41,845 nt of DNA from Candidatus Aminicenantota bacterium (lineage in GTDB: Bacteria > Acidobacteriota > Aminicenantia > Aminicenantales > Saccharicenantaceae): assembly GCA_014360005.1 (NCBI GenBank), contig JACIYI010000018.1:1-41845 (forward strand), given 5' to 3'. Numbering within the stretch: the first letter of the stretch is position 1; every line of letters begins with the position of its first letter. Below the pieces are notes generated by a model. The model was not told the DNA's origin, searched no databases, and worked only from the letters and a program-made list of their open reading frames with translations. The position numbers were made by a program, and so were the translations under genes. Positions 1 to 9,570 of this stretch are shown piece after piece.

Positions 1-1
1 T

Positions 2-505
2 TTCAAATATTACAACGTTGACCTTTCAACCTCTTTCCCGGTCAATGGAAAATTTACCCCGCGGCAAAAAGAACTTTACCAGAAAGCACTGCTGGTTCGC
101 CAGACCTGCTTGAACAGTTACCGGCCAGGAATTACTCTGCGGCAGGTCTCCGAAGAGACCAAGAAATTTTTACAGGAGAAAGGCCTTTCTCCCGAAGACC
201 GCGATTTGAGAGGTCCCCTTCGTTATGGTGGGTATAACCATTCGGTTGGGCTGGCTACTCATGATGTCCAGGCCACTTTTTCCGGACCGGACGAGGTTTT
301 AAAACCCGGATATGTTTTTGCCTGTGATATTCAGGTTATTCATCCCGAGGAAGAGATAGGCATCCGTCTTGAAGACACAATTGTCATTACTGAAACTGGA
401 TATTTAAATTTGGGGGAAGGGCTGCCTCGAACTGTAGAAGAAATAGAAGAGCTGATGAAAAAAGATGGGGTTATCCAGGTGCTTAAAAAGAAACAGGTTT
501 ATTAA
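2..505 (+). CDS. M24 family aminopeptidase P/prolidase-like protein, 3' part
   Basis: The reading frame is open from the window edge to the stop, so this is the last 167 residues of a longer gene. It carries the C-terminal half of the pita-bread fold of M24B metallopeptidases, which remove N-terminal residues before proline or split X-Pro dipeptides. Visible landmarks are the SFPVNGKFTPRQ entry segment, the metal-ligand histidine in NHSVGLATHD, and the last ligand glutamate in GIRLEDT. The two aspartate ligands lie upstream, outside the window. Where the family normally has a ligand glutamate followed by PG (TIEPG), this protein reads ACDIQ, so aspartate replaces glutamate. Activity is therefore plausible but not certain. 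It lies 42 bases before an M1 aminopeptidase on the same strand, suggesting a peptide-degradation pair. Confidence 0.85.
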   Translation, partial: FKYYNVDLSTSFPVNGKFTPRQKELYQKALLVRQTCLNSYRPGITLRQVSEETKKFLQEKGLSPEDRDLRGPLRYGGYNHSVGLATHDVQATFSGPDEVLKPGYVFACDIQVIHPEEEIGIRLEDTIVITETGYLNLGEGLPRTVEEIEELMKKDGVIQVLKKKQVY

Positions 506-547
506 GATAGAGCCCTGGTCTTAACATCAGGTTTGAGGAGAATGGTC

Positions 548-2767
548 ATGAAGAAGTATTCAGCCGTTTTTAAAGCCATCATTTTTATTCTATTCCTGAG
601 CACCATTTTTCTTTCACCGTCAATTATCGGAACTTTTGCTCAGCAGATTGATTTCAGCCAAAAACCGCGCCAGTGGGAAAGAAGCAGGACATATGATGCC
701 CGCCACTACCTGATTAAACTTAATCTGGATGTGGAGGGTAAGGCTTTCCAGGGAGAGGCGGTCCTGACCCTGAGTTCTCTTCGCCCTGATTTAAGAACTG
801 TTGAGCTTGATGCTGAAGATTACCGAGTCGAAAAAGTATATGATGAATGGGGGCATCCTCTTTCTTTTAAACAGACAGATAGAAAGCTTTTGATTGAACT
901 ATCGCGACCTTATAACGTAAGTGAGGTATTTTCTGTCACGGTCTTTTATAAAAGTGATGATCAGGTCCATAAAACTACTAACAAGAAAGGGCTCCGGTTT
1001 TTTGAAGCTACGGCCGAACATCCGATGCTGGTGGCTTCAGATTCCTGGCCTGATGGAGTTCATCACTGGTTTCCCTGTTATGACTTTCCAAACGAAAAAG
1101 TTACCAATGAAATTATGGCTACTGTGAAAGAGCCTTACAAAGTTGCTTCCAACGGTCGCCTGGTAAGCGTGACAAAGAATGAAAGACAACAAACAGTGAC
1201 CTATCACTGGCTTCAAGATAAACCTCATTCTACTTATTTAATTTTCCTGGCCGCTGCTCCTTATGAAATTATCCGTGACCGCTACCAGAATATTCCCATT
1301 AACTACTGGGTCTTCCCGCAGCACGTCAAAGATGCCCTGCGCTCTTATGAAAAAACGCCGAAGATGATGGAGTTTTTTATCAAGACCTTTGACACTCCTT
1401 ACCCCTGGGATAAATATGACCAGATATCAGTGCCCTTAGGAGGTGGTGCTGAAAGCACCTCAGCTACGGCCATGACTTATGTGATTATCCATGACGAAAA
1501 AGCCGAGAAAGATTTTCCCAGCCTGGGAATTGTCTCACACGAACTGGCTCATCAATGGTGGGGAGACCTGATCACTTTGCGGAGCTGGGAGCAGGCCTGG
1601 GTCAACGAGGGATTTGCCACTTACTCTGATTATCTTTATTACAACTATGACCGGGGACCAGAAGAAGGAGCTATAAATTTGCTGGCTAAGAAAAATGCTT
1701 ATTTGCGAGAAGCAAGAAATAGGTACATCCGACCGATTGTTACGGACTGTTATGATGCTCCACAGGATTTGTTTGATGCCCATTCCTACCAGAAAGGGGC
1801 CGGCGTGCTTCATATGCTAAGATTTGTTCTTGGTGACCAGCGTTTCTTTCAGGTGCTAAAAGAATTTCTTCACCGCTATTCATTTCAACCAGTTGATACC
1901 CATGATTTTATGAAGACGGTCAAGGAAGTCACCGGGGAGAACCTGGACTGGTTTTTTGGGCAATGGCTTTTTAAACCAGGACACCCGGTTTTTGAGATTT
2001 CCTCAAGCTGGGATGAAGGGAAGAAGACCCTTGGCCTGACCATTAAACAGGTTCAGGATACTTCTCGCGGAATTCCCGTATTTAAGACGCCAGTATTGAT
2101 CGGGATAAGGGGCAGCAAGAGTCTTGATGAGAGCAGTATTAAGGGCGATAAAGGTGATGAAATCATTTACAAAATCTGGATAACCGGGAAAGAAAATTAT
2201 TATGAATTTCAGCTGACGGCTAAACCCAGGCTGGTTCGCTTTGACCGCGGTAATTATCTTCTCAAAGAGTGGACTTTTCCCAAAAGTGTAGAAGAGCTGC
2301 TTTACCAGGCACAGCATGATGACGTAATCGGCCGGATGTGGGCTGTCCAGCAGCTGGAAAAATTCGCTGATAAGCCAGAGGTAGTAAAAGCTATACGGGA
2401 TGTGGCCCGGAGTGACGTATTCTGGGCGGTAAGGAAAACAGCCGTAGAAACCATTGGCAGCTGGAAGAATACGAAGTTTATTCCCTTTTTAAGGGAAAAA
2501 TGTAAAGATAAGCATTCACAGGTAAGAGCCGCGGCCCTGAAAGCTCTGGGAGATTTGGCCCAGCCGGCTCTGGCCGGGTTTTTCCAGGAATGCTTTAACC
2601 GGGATGATAGCTACGTGGCTCAGGCTGAAGCCTTGAGAGCTCTGGGGAAAACCGGTGATAAGAAGCAAGCTGATTTTCTCAAAAAAGCGTCAGCCGTTCC
2701 TTCCTACCGGAATATAATCAAGAACGCCGCCCTGGAAGCCCTCCGGCAACTGGGCCTGGAACAATGA
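548..2767 (+). CDS. Secreted M1 family aminopeptidase with C-terminal HEAT repeats
   Basis: A zinc aminopeptidase expected to release N-terminal residues from peptides outside the cytoplasm. An N-terminal signal peptide covers about residues 1-32. The gluzincin site is complete: HELAH at residues 331-335 and the third ligand Glu354 in NEGFATY, with 18 residues between them. The exopeptidase motif is a GGGAES variant of GAMEN, and Tyr414 in SYQKGAG matches the transition-state tyrosine. From about residue 610 on, helical repeats (for example AVRKTAVETIGSW and QVRAAALKALGDL) look like HEAT repeats and may mediate substrate or partner binding. I chose ATG at 548 because GAGGAG at 535-540 sits 7 bases before it; the TTG at 533 and ATG at 542 overlap or crowd that site. 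It is probably transcribed with the M24 gene upstream. Confidence 0.9.
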   Translation: MKKYSAVFKAIIFILFLSTIFLSPSIIGTFAQQIDFSQKPRQWERSRTYDARHYLIKLNLDVEGKAFQGEAVLTLSSLRPDLRTVELDAEDYRVEKVYDEWGHPLSFKQTDRKLLIELSRPYNVSEVFSVTVFYKSDDQVHKTTNKKGLRFFEATAEHPMLVASDSWPDGVHHWFPCYDFPNEKVTNEIMATVKEPYKVASNGRLVSVTKNERQQTVTYHWLQDKPHSTYLIFLAAAPYEIIRDRYQNIPINYWVFPQHVKDALRSYEKTPKMMEFFIKTFDTPYPWDKYDQISVPLGGGAESTSATAMTYVIIHDEKAEKDFPSLGIVSHELAHQWWGDLITLRSWEQAWVNEGFATYSDYLYYNYDRGPEEGAINLLAKKNAYLREARNRYIRPIVTDCYDAPQDLFDAHSYQKGAGVLHMLRFVLGDQRFFQVLKEFLHRYSFQPVDTHDFMKTVKEVTGENLDWFFGQWLFKPGHPVFEISSSWDEGKKTLGLTIKQVQDTSRGIPVFKTPVLIGIRGSKSLDESSIKGDKGDEIIYKIWITGKENYYEFQLTAKPRLVRFDRGNYLLKEWTFPKSVEELLYQAQHDDVIGRMWAVQQLEKFADKPEVVKAIRDVARSDVFWAVRKTAVETIGSWKNTKFIPFLREKCKDKHSQVRAAALKALGDLAQPALAGFFQECFNRDDSYVAQAEALRALGKTGDKKQADFLKKASAVPSYRNIIKNAALEALRQLGLEQ

Positions 2768-2822
2768 GTTCAAGGTAAAGTCAATTTTTGTTTTAGAAAA
2801 GTTGCTTGAGGAATGAATTTTA

Positions 2823-5798
2823 ATGGAAAAAAGAGAAGTGACTAAAATGAAAAAAATTATCAGCCTTGTTTTTCTGGTAATGTTTCTGGTCAGCACTGCC
2901 TGCCAGGTCAAGACCAAAGAGACGGATCTGGCTACTGGTTTCAAACAGCCTGGCCACGAGGCTCGCCCGAGAGCCTACTGGAACTGGTTGAACGGTTCAG
3001 TATCGCTTAATGGCCTGACCCGTGATTTAGAAGAAGCCAAAGACAAAGGATTGGCTGGCCTGGAAATATGGGATACCGAAGCCATGCGGAATCCTGACGG
3101 TTTTGTTCCCACCGGACCAGCTTTTTTGAGCCTTGAATCTGTGGCAGCCATCCAGCACGCAATGAAAGAAGCCAGCCGATTGGGACTGACTCTGGGACTT
3201 ATTACTTCCAGTGGCTGGAATGCCGGAGGTTCCTGGGTGCCGCCAGAGATGGCCAGTAAAAATCTCTACTATTCAAGTTTGGTTGTCAGCGGACCGGCTA
3301 AAATCAGGCAACCGCTGGAGTTCCCTGAAGTTCCATCTAACTGTCCTAAAGGTGAAGACGGCAGGCCGAAGTGGTACCTGGAGGTAGCTGTGCTAGCCTG
3401 GCCCTATACCGAGGACAAAATCATTCCAGATGTTTCAAAAGTCATCAATATTACTGACAAGCTAATAAATGATCAGCTGGCCTGGGATGTTCCTCCGGGT
3501 AAGTGGCAAGTTATGCGCTTTGTCTGTACTAATAATGGTCAGCAACTAATTGCCGCCAGTCCAAATTCAAAGGGCCTGTTCATAGATTTTCTGGACCCAG
3601 AGGCTACTCGTTTTCACTTTGAATACATCTTAAATAAAATTGGGTTGAAAAAAGGTGCCAATCCGGATTGCCCTCTTAAATACCTGGAAGTTGATAGCAT
3701 GGAGCTGGAAGAAGGCATTCAGTGGACGCCAAAATTCCCGATTTGGTTCAGTAAGTACAACGGCTATGATCCGATTACCTGGTTACCCGCATTGTCGGGC
3801 TGGACGGTAAAAGATAAGGGTACCAATGACAGATTTATTTATGATTATAAAAAAACGGTCAGCGATCTCCTTATTTTTAGCCATTATGTAACGGGGAGCG
3901 AGGTATGCGCTGAGTACGGTCTGCAGCTGGCGGGCGAAGCCGGAGGTCCAGGTCCCCCTATCTGGGATAGCTGTCCGGTTGATGCTCTGAAAGCTCTGGG
4001 AAATGTTGACCTACCCCGTGGCGAATTCTGGATTAAGAATCGCCACAATATTTTTCTGGTTAAGGAAATAGCCTCAGCTTCCCATATTTACGGGAAAAAA
4101 TACGTAGATGCTGAATCCTGGACTACCTGGTTGCGCTGGCAGAATAGCCCTTTAGTGCTTAAACAGCTGGTTGACCGAGCCTTCTGCGAAGGTCTGAATC
4201 GGATAACCTACCATGTCTTTGCCCACTCCCCGGAAGAAGCAGGCTTTCCCGGCCGGGCTTATCATGCTGGGGTGGATTTGAACCCGCGGGTGGTCTGGTG
4301 GCCTAAGGTCAGACCCTTCATGGATTACCTGGCTCGTTGTTGTTATATGCTGCAGCAGGGTTTATTTGTGGCTGACGTTGCCTATTATTATGGTGATAAA
4401 GCTCCAAATTTTTGGCCTTTGTTTCATAATGTTCCAGAAAAACCTTTGCTGGAAGATTTGGGCCAGGGCTATGACTATGATGTGGTCAACACCGACGTTA
4501 TCCTCAATCGGATGACAGTTAAAGATGGCTGGATTGTTCTTCCCGATGGGATGTCTTATCGCCTTCTTGTCCTTCCGGAGGAGCGGACCATGCCCCTTGA
4601 GGTGCTTGTCAAATTAGAAAAAATGGTGTCTGAAGGGGCAACCATTTTAGGACCAAAGCCTGAAGATGTTCCAGGTCTTAAAGACCACGAAGAAAAAGCT
4701 GCGAAACTCCGGGCTCTGGCGGACAGGCTGTGGGGAGATTGTGATGGGATTTCAGTTAAACAGAATAATTATGGCCGGGGAAAAGTTATCTGGGGTTTAA
4801 CTCCCGGAGAATGGCTGCTACAGAATTCTACCGGGCCGGATTTTTCGAGTGAGATTGAAGAACACAACGTCCATCTTGATTACCTCCATCGCCGGGTAGA
4901 AAATAAGGACATCTATTTTGTTAGAAATAAATCATTAACTCCTTTAAATACCTGGTGTGTTTTTCGAGTCAAAGATAAAACACCTCAACTATGGGATCCG
5001 ATGGATGGCAGTATAAAACCGGTCTTCACTCACAGGACTGTGCCTGGCGGAACAAGTGTATGGCTCAGCCTTCCTCCAGCTGGTTCGGTGTTTGTGGTCT
5101 TTACGAAAAAAACCATGTCTCCTGGCCCTGATTGGGCGGTGCTTTCTGACGGAAAACATGATTCTTCTTTTCCTTTAATACAAATCCAGGAAGTTGATAA
5201 AACATCTGCCAGAGTTAGAGTCTGGCAGAACGGTGAATACGAACTGACCGGTATAAATGGACAAAAGAAAAGGATAAAAGTCAATTCCTTACCGCAGCCT
5301 CAGATCATTGAAGGTGAATGGACAGTGGACTTTGATCCCAAGTGGGGGGCTCCACCCAGCATTAAACTGTCAGAACTTATATCGTGGACTGACCATGAAA
5401 ATGAAGGTGTGAAGTATTATTCTGGTCCGGGCTTCTATGTCAAAACGCTTGATCTAGCCAAGGAGTGGCTGGGCTCTGGTAAAAGAGTGTATCTGGACCT
5501 GGGAGAGGTTCATGAAGTGGCTGAGGTAGTTATTAACGGCCAATCGGCTGGCATACTATGGACCACGCCATTCTGCACGGATATTACTCCTTTCCTCAAA
5601 CCAGGTTCCAATGAGGTTAAAGTAGAAGTCAGGAATATGTGGATCAATCGTCTCTGCGGTGATTCGCAGCTTCCAGCGGAAAAAAGATTCTGCCGCACCA
5701 ACATCAGGTCAAACTGGCAGCTTTATCCAGCTGGCCTGCTGGGACCGGTCAGGCTTCTGCCGGCCATAGATATGGAAGTAGATTTTTCAGTTAAATAA
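2823..5798 (+). CDS. GH106-type glycoside hydrolase lipoprotein (putative alpha-L-rhamnosidase)
   Basis: The N-terminal third matches the pattern of glycoside hydrolase family 106, whose known members are alpha-L-rhamnosidases: ARPRAYWNWLNGSV, then GLAGLEIWDTEA and ITSSGWNAGGSWVPPEMA, which form the early strands of the catalytic barrel. The C-terminal 150 residues (YLDLGEVHEVAEVVINGQ, then PFLKPGSNEVKVEVRN) form a galactose-binding-like beta-sandwich, also typical of the family. The signal peptide ends in a lipobox (VSTAC), so the protein is probably anchored to a membrane. The length of 991 residues fits the family. TGAGGA at 2807-2812 supports ATG 2823; an in-frame ATG at 2847 is an alternative and would give a more usual lipoprotein leader. 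The neighbouring deacetylase-like and sulfatase genes suggest a shared, possibly sulfated, rhamnose-containing substrate. Confidence 0.85.
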   Translation: MEKREVTKMKKIISLVFLVMFLVSTACQVKTKETDLATGFKQPGHEARPRAYWNWLNGSVSLNGLTRDLEEAKDKGLAGLEIWDTEAMRNPDGFVPTGPAFLSLESVAAIQHAMKEASRLGLTLGLITSSGWNAGGSWVPPEMASKNLYYSSLVVSGPAKIRQPLEFPEVPSNCPKGEDGRPKWYLEVAVLAWPYTEDKIIPDVSKVINITDKLINDQLAWDVPPGKWQVMRFVCTNNGQQLIAASPNSKGLFIDFLDPEATRFHFEYILNKIGLKKGANPDCPLKYLEVDSMELEEGIQWTPKFPIWFSKYNGYDPITWLPALSGWTVKDKGTNDRFIYDYKKTVSDLLIFSHYVTGSEVCAEYGLQLAGEAGGPGPPIWDSCPVDALKALGNVDLPRGEFWIKNRHNIFLVKEIASASHIYGKKYVDAESWTTWLRWQNSPLVLKQLVDRAFCEGLNRITYHVFAHSPEEAGFPGRAYHAGVDLNPRVVWWPKVRPFMDYLARCCYMLQQGLFVADVAYYYGDKAPNFWPLFHNVPEKPLLEDLGQGYDYDVVNTDVILNRMTVKDGWIVLPDGMSYRLLVLPEERTMPLEVLVKLEKMVSEGATILGPKPEDVPGLKDHEEKAAKLRALADRLWGDCDGISVKQNNYGRGKVIWGLTPGEWLLQNSTGPDFSSEIEEHNVHLDYLHRRVENKDIYFVRNKSLTPLNTWCVFRVKDKTPQLWDPMDGSIKPVFTHRTVPGGTSVWLSLPPAGSVFVVFTKKTMSPGPDWAVLSDGKHDSSFPLIQIQEVDKTSARVRVWQNGEYELTGINGQKKRIKVNSLPQPQIIEGEWTVDFDPKWGAPPSIKLSELISWTDHENEGVKYYSGPGFYVKTLDLAKEWLGSGKRVYLDLGEVHEVAEVVINGQSAGILWTTPFCTDITPFLKPGSNEVKVEVRNMWINRLCGDSQLPAEKRFCRTNIRSNWQLYPAGLLGPVRLLPAIDMEVDFSVK

Positions 5799-5886
5799 AA
5801 AAAAATTAGTAAACATGCTTTTGGAAATAAACAGAAACAAGGATGAAGTTTGAACCGAGTTCATTTGATTTATCATGAGGATAAAA

Positions 5887-7569
5887 ATGATTAAAGGGGT
5901 TGAAAAAATAAAATGGACCTTAATTATATTTTTGGCTCTTCTGTTATTATCAGGCTCGGTTGAAATCAGCCATGGCTTAGAAGCTGAAAATAAAATTCAC
6001 TCTCCCCGGATTGTAAATATAATAAACTTTGTCCGGCAGTGCGAACCCCGAATTGACTGGATAACCCAAGAAGTGCTCTACCAGACAGTGGTGGAGCAGA
6101 TTAAGACTATAAAGCAGTATAATTTCAAAGCCACTTTTCTTCTTCAGTATGATGCGCTTACTGACCCCCGCTATCAAAAACTGATGAAAGAATTACCAGC
6201 TGATAAGTTTGAAGTTGGCGCCTGGTGGGAGATACCGCAACCTCTGGTGGAGAAGAGCGGGCTTAAATGGCGTGGAAGATATCCCTGGGACTGGCATGCT
6301 GATGTCGGTTTCGCCACTGGCTACACGCCCGAAGAAAGAGAAAAGCTCATCGATACCTACATGGAAGATTTCAAGAAAATTTTTGGTAGCTATCCAAAAT
6401 CTGTTGGTTCCTGGTTCATCGATGCCCATTCGCTGAAGTACATGCACGAAAAATATGGAATTGTGGCTTCCTGCAACTGTAAAGATCAGGTTGGAACAGA
6501 TGGCTACACTTTGTGGGGCGGTTTCTGGAGTGGCGGTTACTATCCAAGTCAGGTCAATGCTTACATGCCCGCCCAGAGCCAGGAAAAGCAAATTCCCGTC
6601 CCCATTTTCCGCATGCTGGGCAGCGACCCCATTCATCAGTATGACAGCGGCCTGGGAACTATGAACCAGCGTGTTATTTCTCTTGAACCGGTGTATGAGA
6701 AGGGCGGGGGCGATGAGAGATGGTGCCGGTGGTATTTTGATTGGTTTGTCAACGAACCAGCCCTCAACTTTGCCTATGTCCAGGTCGGTCAGGAGAATTC
6801 CTTTACCTGGAAAAGGATGGCTCAGGGCTATCAAGTGCAGATGAAGATTTTAGAGGAGCTGGTCAAAAACGGGAAAATTCTCCTGCAGACTCTCAGTGAA
6901 ACGGGAAAGTGGTTTAAGGAAAATTATCGGGTTACTCCGCCAACTTCGGTCGTAGTGCTTAAGGATCATTCTGAAAAAAATTTAAGAACGGTCTGGTTTA
7001 ACTCAAGATTTTACCGGGCAAATCTCCTCTGGGAACAGGGGACCCTGCGCTTCAGAGATATCCATCTTTTTGATGAAAACATGGTCTCTGATTATCTTAA
7101 AGAGCCAGGAACCTCAAGCCAGTGTTTTTACTACACCCTGCCGCTGGTAGATGGTTTTTACTGGAGCTCTGCTCAGACAATTGCCGGTCTGAAGTTTAAA
7201 TCTGGTGATGGTAAAGAGTTAAAAGGTGACAACCTGGTGGTGAACGATTCGCCGGCTGGCGCACTTTTGCTGAGCTGGCCCACCAGGTCTCTGGCCGGAG
7301 AAATTTCTATTCAGTTAAATGAAAACTCTTTGATAATTTCGGCCGCCGGCCGGCTTAAAAATAACTGGTACCTCGAATTGAGCACGGCAGCGGAAGCAGA
7401 GTTACCATTTCTTAAAATAGAACCTCAAAAGTTATCCGGGAAATTCAGGAACTGGACTTATGTGGTTTGGCTGAAGTCAGGCCGATTTATAAAAGAACAG
7501 GATACGCCCCTGAAGATCATCCCCCATAATAACCGGATTGTTATTGATTTATCCCCGAGGGAGAAATAG
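5887..7569 (+). CDS. Secreted polysaccharide deacetylase-like (beta/alpha-barrel) protein
   Basis: An exported protein of 560 residues with a hydrophobic signal segment near residues 6-25. The first half resembles NodB/GH57-type seven-stranded barrels: an initial strand IVNIINFVRQCEPR, then TFLLQYDAL, FEVGAWWEI, a long helix ending FGSYPKSVGSWFIDAHS, and KYGIVASCNCKDQ. The segment FRMLGSDPIHQYDSGLG is strikingly rich in potential catalytic residues. The second half looks like a beta-sandwich. I recall similar Bacteroidetes proteins annotated as DUF3863, but could not check this. The substrate and even the reaction (deacetylation or hydrolysis) are unknown. ATG 5887 is preferred over ATG 5875, because GAGG at 5877-5880 lies inside the longer reading and 6 bases before 5887. 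It follows the GH106 gene on the same strand. Confidence 0.6.
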   Translation: MIKGVEKIKWTLIIFLALLLLSGSVEISHGLEAENKIHSPRIVNIINFVRQCEPRIDWITQEVLYQTVVEQIKTIKQYNFKATFLLQYDALTDPRYQKLMKELPADKFEVGAWWEIPQPLVEKSGLKWRGRYPWDWHADVGFATGYTPEEREKLIDTYMEDFKKIFGSYPKSVGSWFIDAHSLKYMHEKYGIVASCNCKDQVGTDGYTLWGGFWSGGYYPSQVNAYMPAQSQEKQIPVPIFRMLGSDPIHQYDSGLGTMNQRVISLEPVYEKGGGDERWCRWYFDWFVNEPALNFAYVQVGQENSFTWKRMAQGYQVQMKILEELVKNGKILLQTLSETGKWFKENYRVTPPTSVVVLKDHSEKNLRTVWFNSRFYRANLLWEQGTLRFRDIHLFDENMVSDYLKEPGTSSQCFYYTLPLVDGFYWSSAQTIAGLKFKSGDGKELKGDNLVVNDSPAGALLLSWPTRSLAGEISIQLNENSLIISAAGRLKNNWYLELSTAAEAELPFLKIEPQKLSGKFRNWTYVVWLKSGRFIKEQDTPLKIIPHNNRIVIDLSPREK

Positions 7570-7674
7570 ATTCCCGCTTTTTCCTTGTGATTCACTGACA
7601 GCTTGCCTGGTGAAAATTTAATTTAAGTGCGGCCCTGGGCCAGGTTCCAATATCAATTTGAAAGAAAAAATTTC

Positions 7675-7703
7675 TTGACAGAATTAGAATAGTTTCTTAC
7701 ATT
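7675..7703 (+). promoter_or_regulatory. Sigma-70-like promoter upstream of the sulfatase gene
   Basis: A perfect TTGACA at 7675-7680 is followed after 17 bases by TACATT at 7698-7703, 37 bases before the sulfatase start. An A-rich stretch containing TGAAAGA lies directly upstream, at the same distance from the -35 box as in two other promoters of this window. The sulfatase may therefore be transcribed independently of the glycosidase genes before it. Confidence 0.6.
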
Positions 7704-7739
7704 AAGAAAATAACTGCTAAACTCTCAAAGGAGAATTTA

Positions 7740-9302
7740 ATGAAACGGCGAGAGTTCGTCAGAGCGGCAGGAATAGGTACGGCTTTAATAGCTCTGAACA
7801 AATCTTTATATCCCGATATAATAACGGCCCCTAAGGATGAGCTTCCCCATATCATTCTTCTTTTGACTGATGATCAGGGATACGGCGATGCCGAATGCTA
7901 TAATCCCCAATCCCTGATTCCAACCCCCAATATCAATAGATTAGCCAGGGAAGGCATCAGATTCACTGATGCCCACTCCCCTTCTGCCGTCTGCACCCCC
8001 ACCCGCTATGGCCTTCTGACCGGCAGATACTGCTGGAGAACCTGGCTGAAAAGAGGCGTTGTCGGTGGGTATACGCCATCTCTTATTGAACCCGAGCGGG
8101 AAACCCTGGCTACCCTTCTTAAAAAGAAGCAATACAAGTGTGGGTTTTTTGGCAAGTGGCATCTTGGTCTGAACTGGACCAGAGCCAACGGCTTTAAGCC
8201 AACCTGGAAAGATGCGGAGAGACTTTATCGTGGTTCCTGGCAGGATTCTCCTCCAGAAACAGGAATGAACGTAGATTTTTCTAAACCAGTATCCGGCGGA
8301 CCACTGGACCTGGGGTTCGATTACGCTTTTTTTACCGCTGCCTGTTCAGGTATTGACGGTCCCTTCACCTTTATTGTGGGAGACCGGGTCAAGGAGATTC
8401 CTACCCATAAGATATCAGAGTATTACAATATGAATGGCGGCGAGGAAGGCAGTCCCCGGCCCGGATGGGCTGCCCCAGGCTTCAAGATTGAAGAAGTGGA
8501 CATGGAATTTACCAGGGAAGCCATCGCTTTTATTAAGCGAAGCCTGAGGGAATCTCCCGGAAAGCCATTTTTTGTCGAATTGTGTTTATCTTCGCCTCAT
8601 ACTCCCTGGTTACCGCCAGACTTTGTCAAAGGAAAAAGCGGCGATGGGCCCCGTGGAGACCTGGTTGTCCTGGCTGATTGGTGTCTGGGTGAGATAATTA
8701 AGACTCTGGCCGAACTAAAAATTGACGATAAAACGATGGTCATTTTTGCCAGTGACAATGGACCTCACCCTGGAATAAAAGGACATAAATCAGCTGGACC
8801 CTGGCGTGGTTATAAAACTCACATCTGGGAAGGTGGGCACAGGGTTCCGTTCCTTGTCCGCTGGCCCGGGCGAATCAAACCTGGTAGCGTTTCTGAGGAA
8901 CCAATTTGTCTGACTGATATGATGGCGACTTTTGCCTCTCTCACCGGGGCCCGGTTATCGCCTGAAGCCGGCCCTGATAGCTACGATATCTCCCCGGCCA
9001 TTTTAGGAGAAAAATATAGAAAGCCAATCCGGGAAGCGCTGGTTCTTCATTCTGAAGATGGAACGTTTGCTATTCGACAGGGTGAATGGAAGTTGGTCCT
9101 GGATAACCCAACCTCAGGCGGCTGGATGCCACCAGAAGGCAGTCCCCCGCAGCCAGGCAGTCCGGGCCAGTTATATAATTTAAGAGATGACCCGTATGAG
9201 CAAAACAACCTCTGGGACCAACAGCCGGAGATAGTCCGTCATCTAAAAAAACTGCTGGAACGCTACCAGCAAGAAAAGAAAAGTGCTCCTGGGGGTAATT
9301 AA
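7740..9302 (+). CDS. Tat-exported type I (formylglycine) sulfatase
   Basis: An arylsulfatase-type enzyme that would remove sulfate esters, probably from a polysaccharide. The signature C-x-P-x-R is CTPTR at residues 85-89; Cys85 must be oxidised to formylglycine by a maturase, which is not encoded in this window. Metal ligands are visible in LLTDDQGYGD and FASDNGPHPG, and GKWHLG supplies the lysine and histidine usual for the sulfate pocket. The N-terminus MKRREFVRAAG has a twin-arginine pattern, suggesting export of the folded enzyme. The 520-residue length is normal for the family. ATG 7740 follows AAGGAGAA at 7728-7735. It has its own promoter (7675-7703) and stands among GH106 and deacetylase-like genes, which supports a role in degrading a sulfated glycan. 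The exact sulfate position cannot be read from sequence. Confidence 0.92.
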   Translation: MKRREFVRAAGIGTALIALNKSLYPDIITAPKDELPHIILLLTDDQGYGDAECYNPQSLIPTPNINRLAREGIRFTDAHSPSAVCTPTRYGLLTGRYCWRTWLKRGVVGGYTPSLIEPERETLATLLKKKQYKCGFFGKWHLGLNWTRANGFKPTWKDAERLYRGSWQDSPPETGMNVDFSKPVSGGPLDLGFDYAFFTAACSGIDGPFTFIVGDRVKEIPTHKISEYYNMNGGEEGSPRPGWAAPGFKIEEVDMEFTREAIAFIKRSLRESPGKPFFVELCLSSPHTPWLPPDFVKGKSGDGPRGDLVVLADWCLGEIIKTLAELKIDDKTMVIFASDNGPHPGIKGHKSAGPWRGYKTHIWEGGHRVPFLVRWPGRIKPGSVSEEPICLTDMMATFASLTGARLSPEAGPDSYDISPAILGEKYRKPIREALVLHSEDGTFAIRQGEWKLVLDNPTSGGWMPPEGSPPQPGSPGQLYNLRDDPYEQNNLWDQQPEIVRHLKKLLERYQQEKKSAPGGN

Positions 9303-9570
9303 AAACAAAGACACTCTTTTATTCTGGAATTTTTTATGCCTCGGGTATAGGCCAGATTTGAATATAAGAAGCAAGAATTTGATGAGAAAGAAGGATATAA
9401 AATCCGGGTCAAGAATCCAGGTAATGAGTCTGAGGATTGAGAAAGAATTTTCTGACCTTAGAAAGACAGAGTAAAGACGGCTCATCAGGATGGATTTTTT
9501 CAAGAAAGATGGCCTGCAAATTGAGCAACCAATTGGCTTAAGAAATAAGCTCGAAGCCCGGGAGGTGACT

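Noticed and set aside
6193..6834. 213-codon open frame on the minus strand
   Set aside because: It lies entirely inside the deacetylase-like gene, which has a signal peptide, RBS and family motifs.
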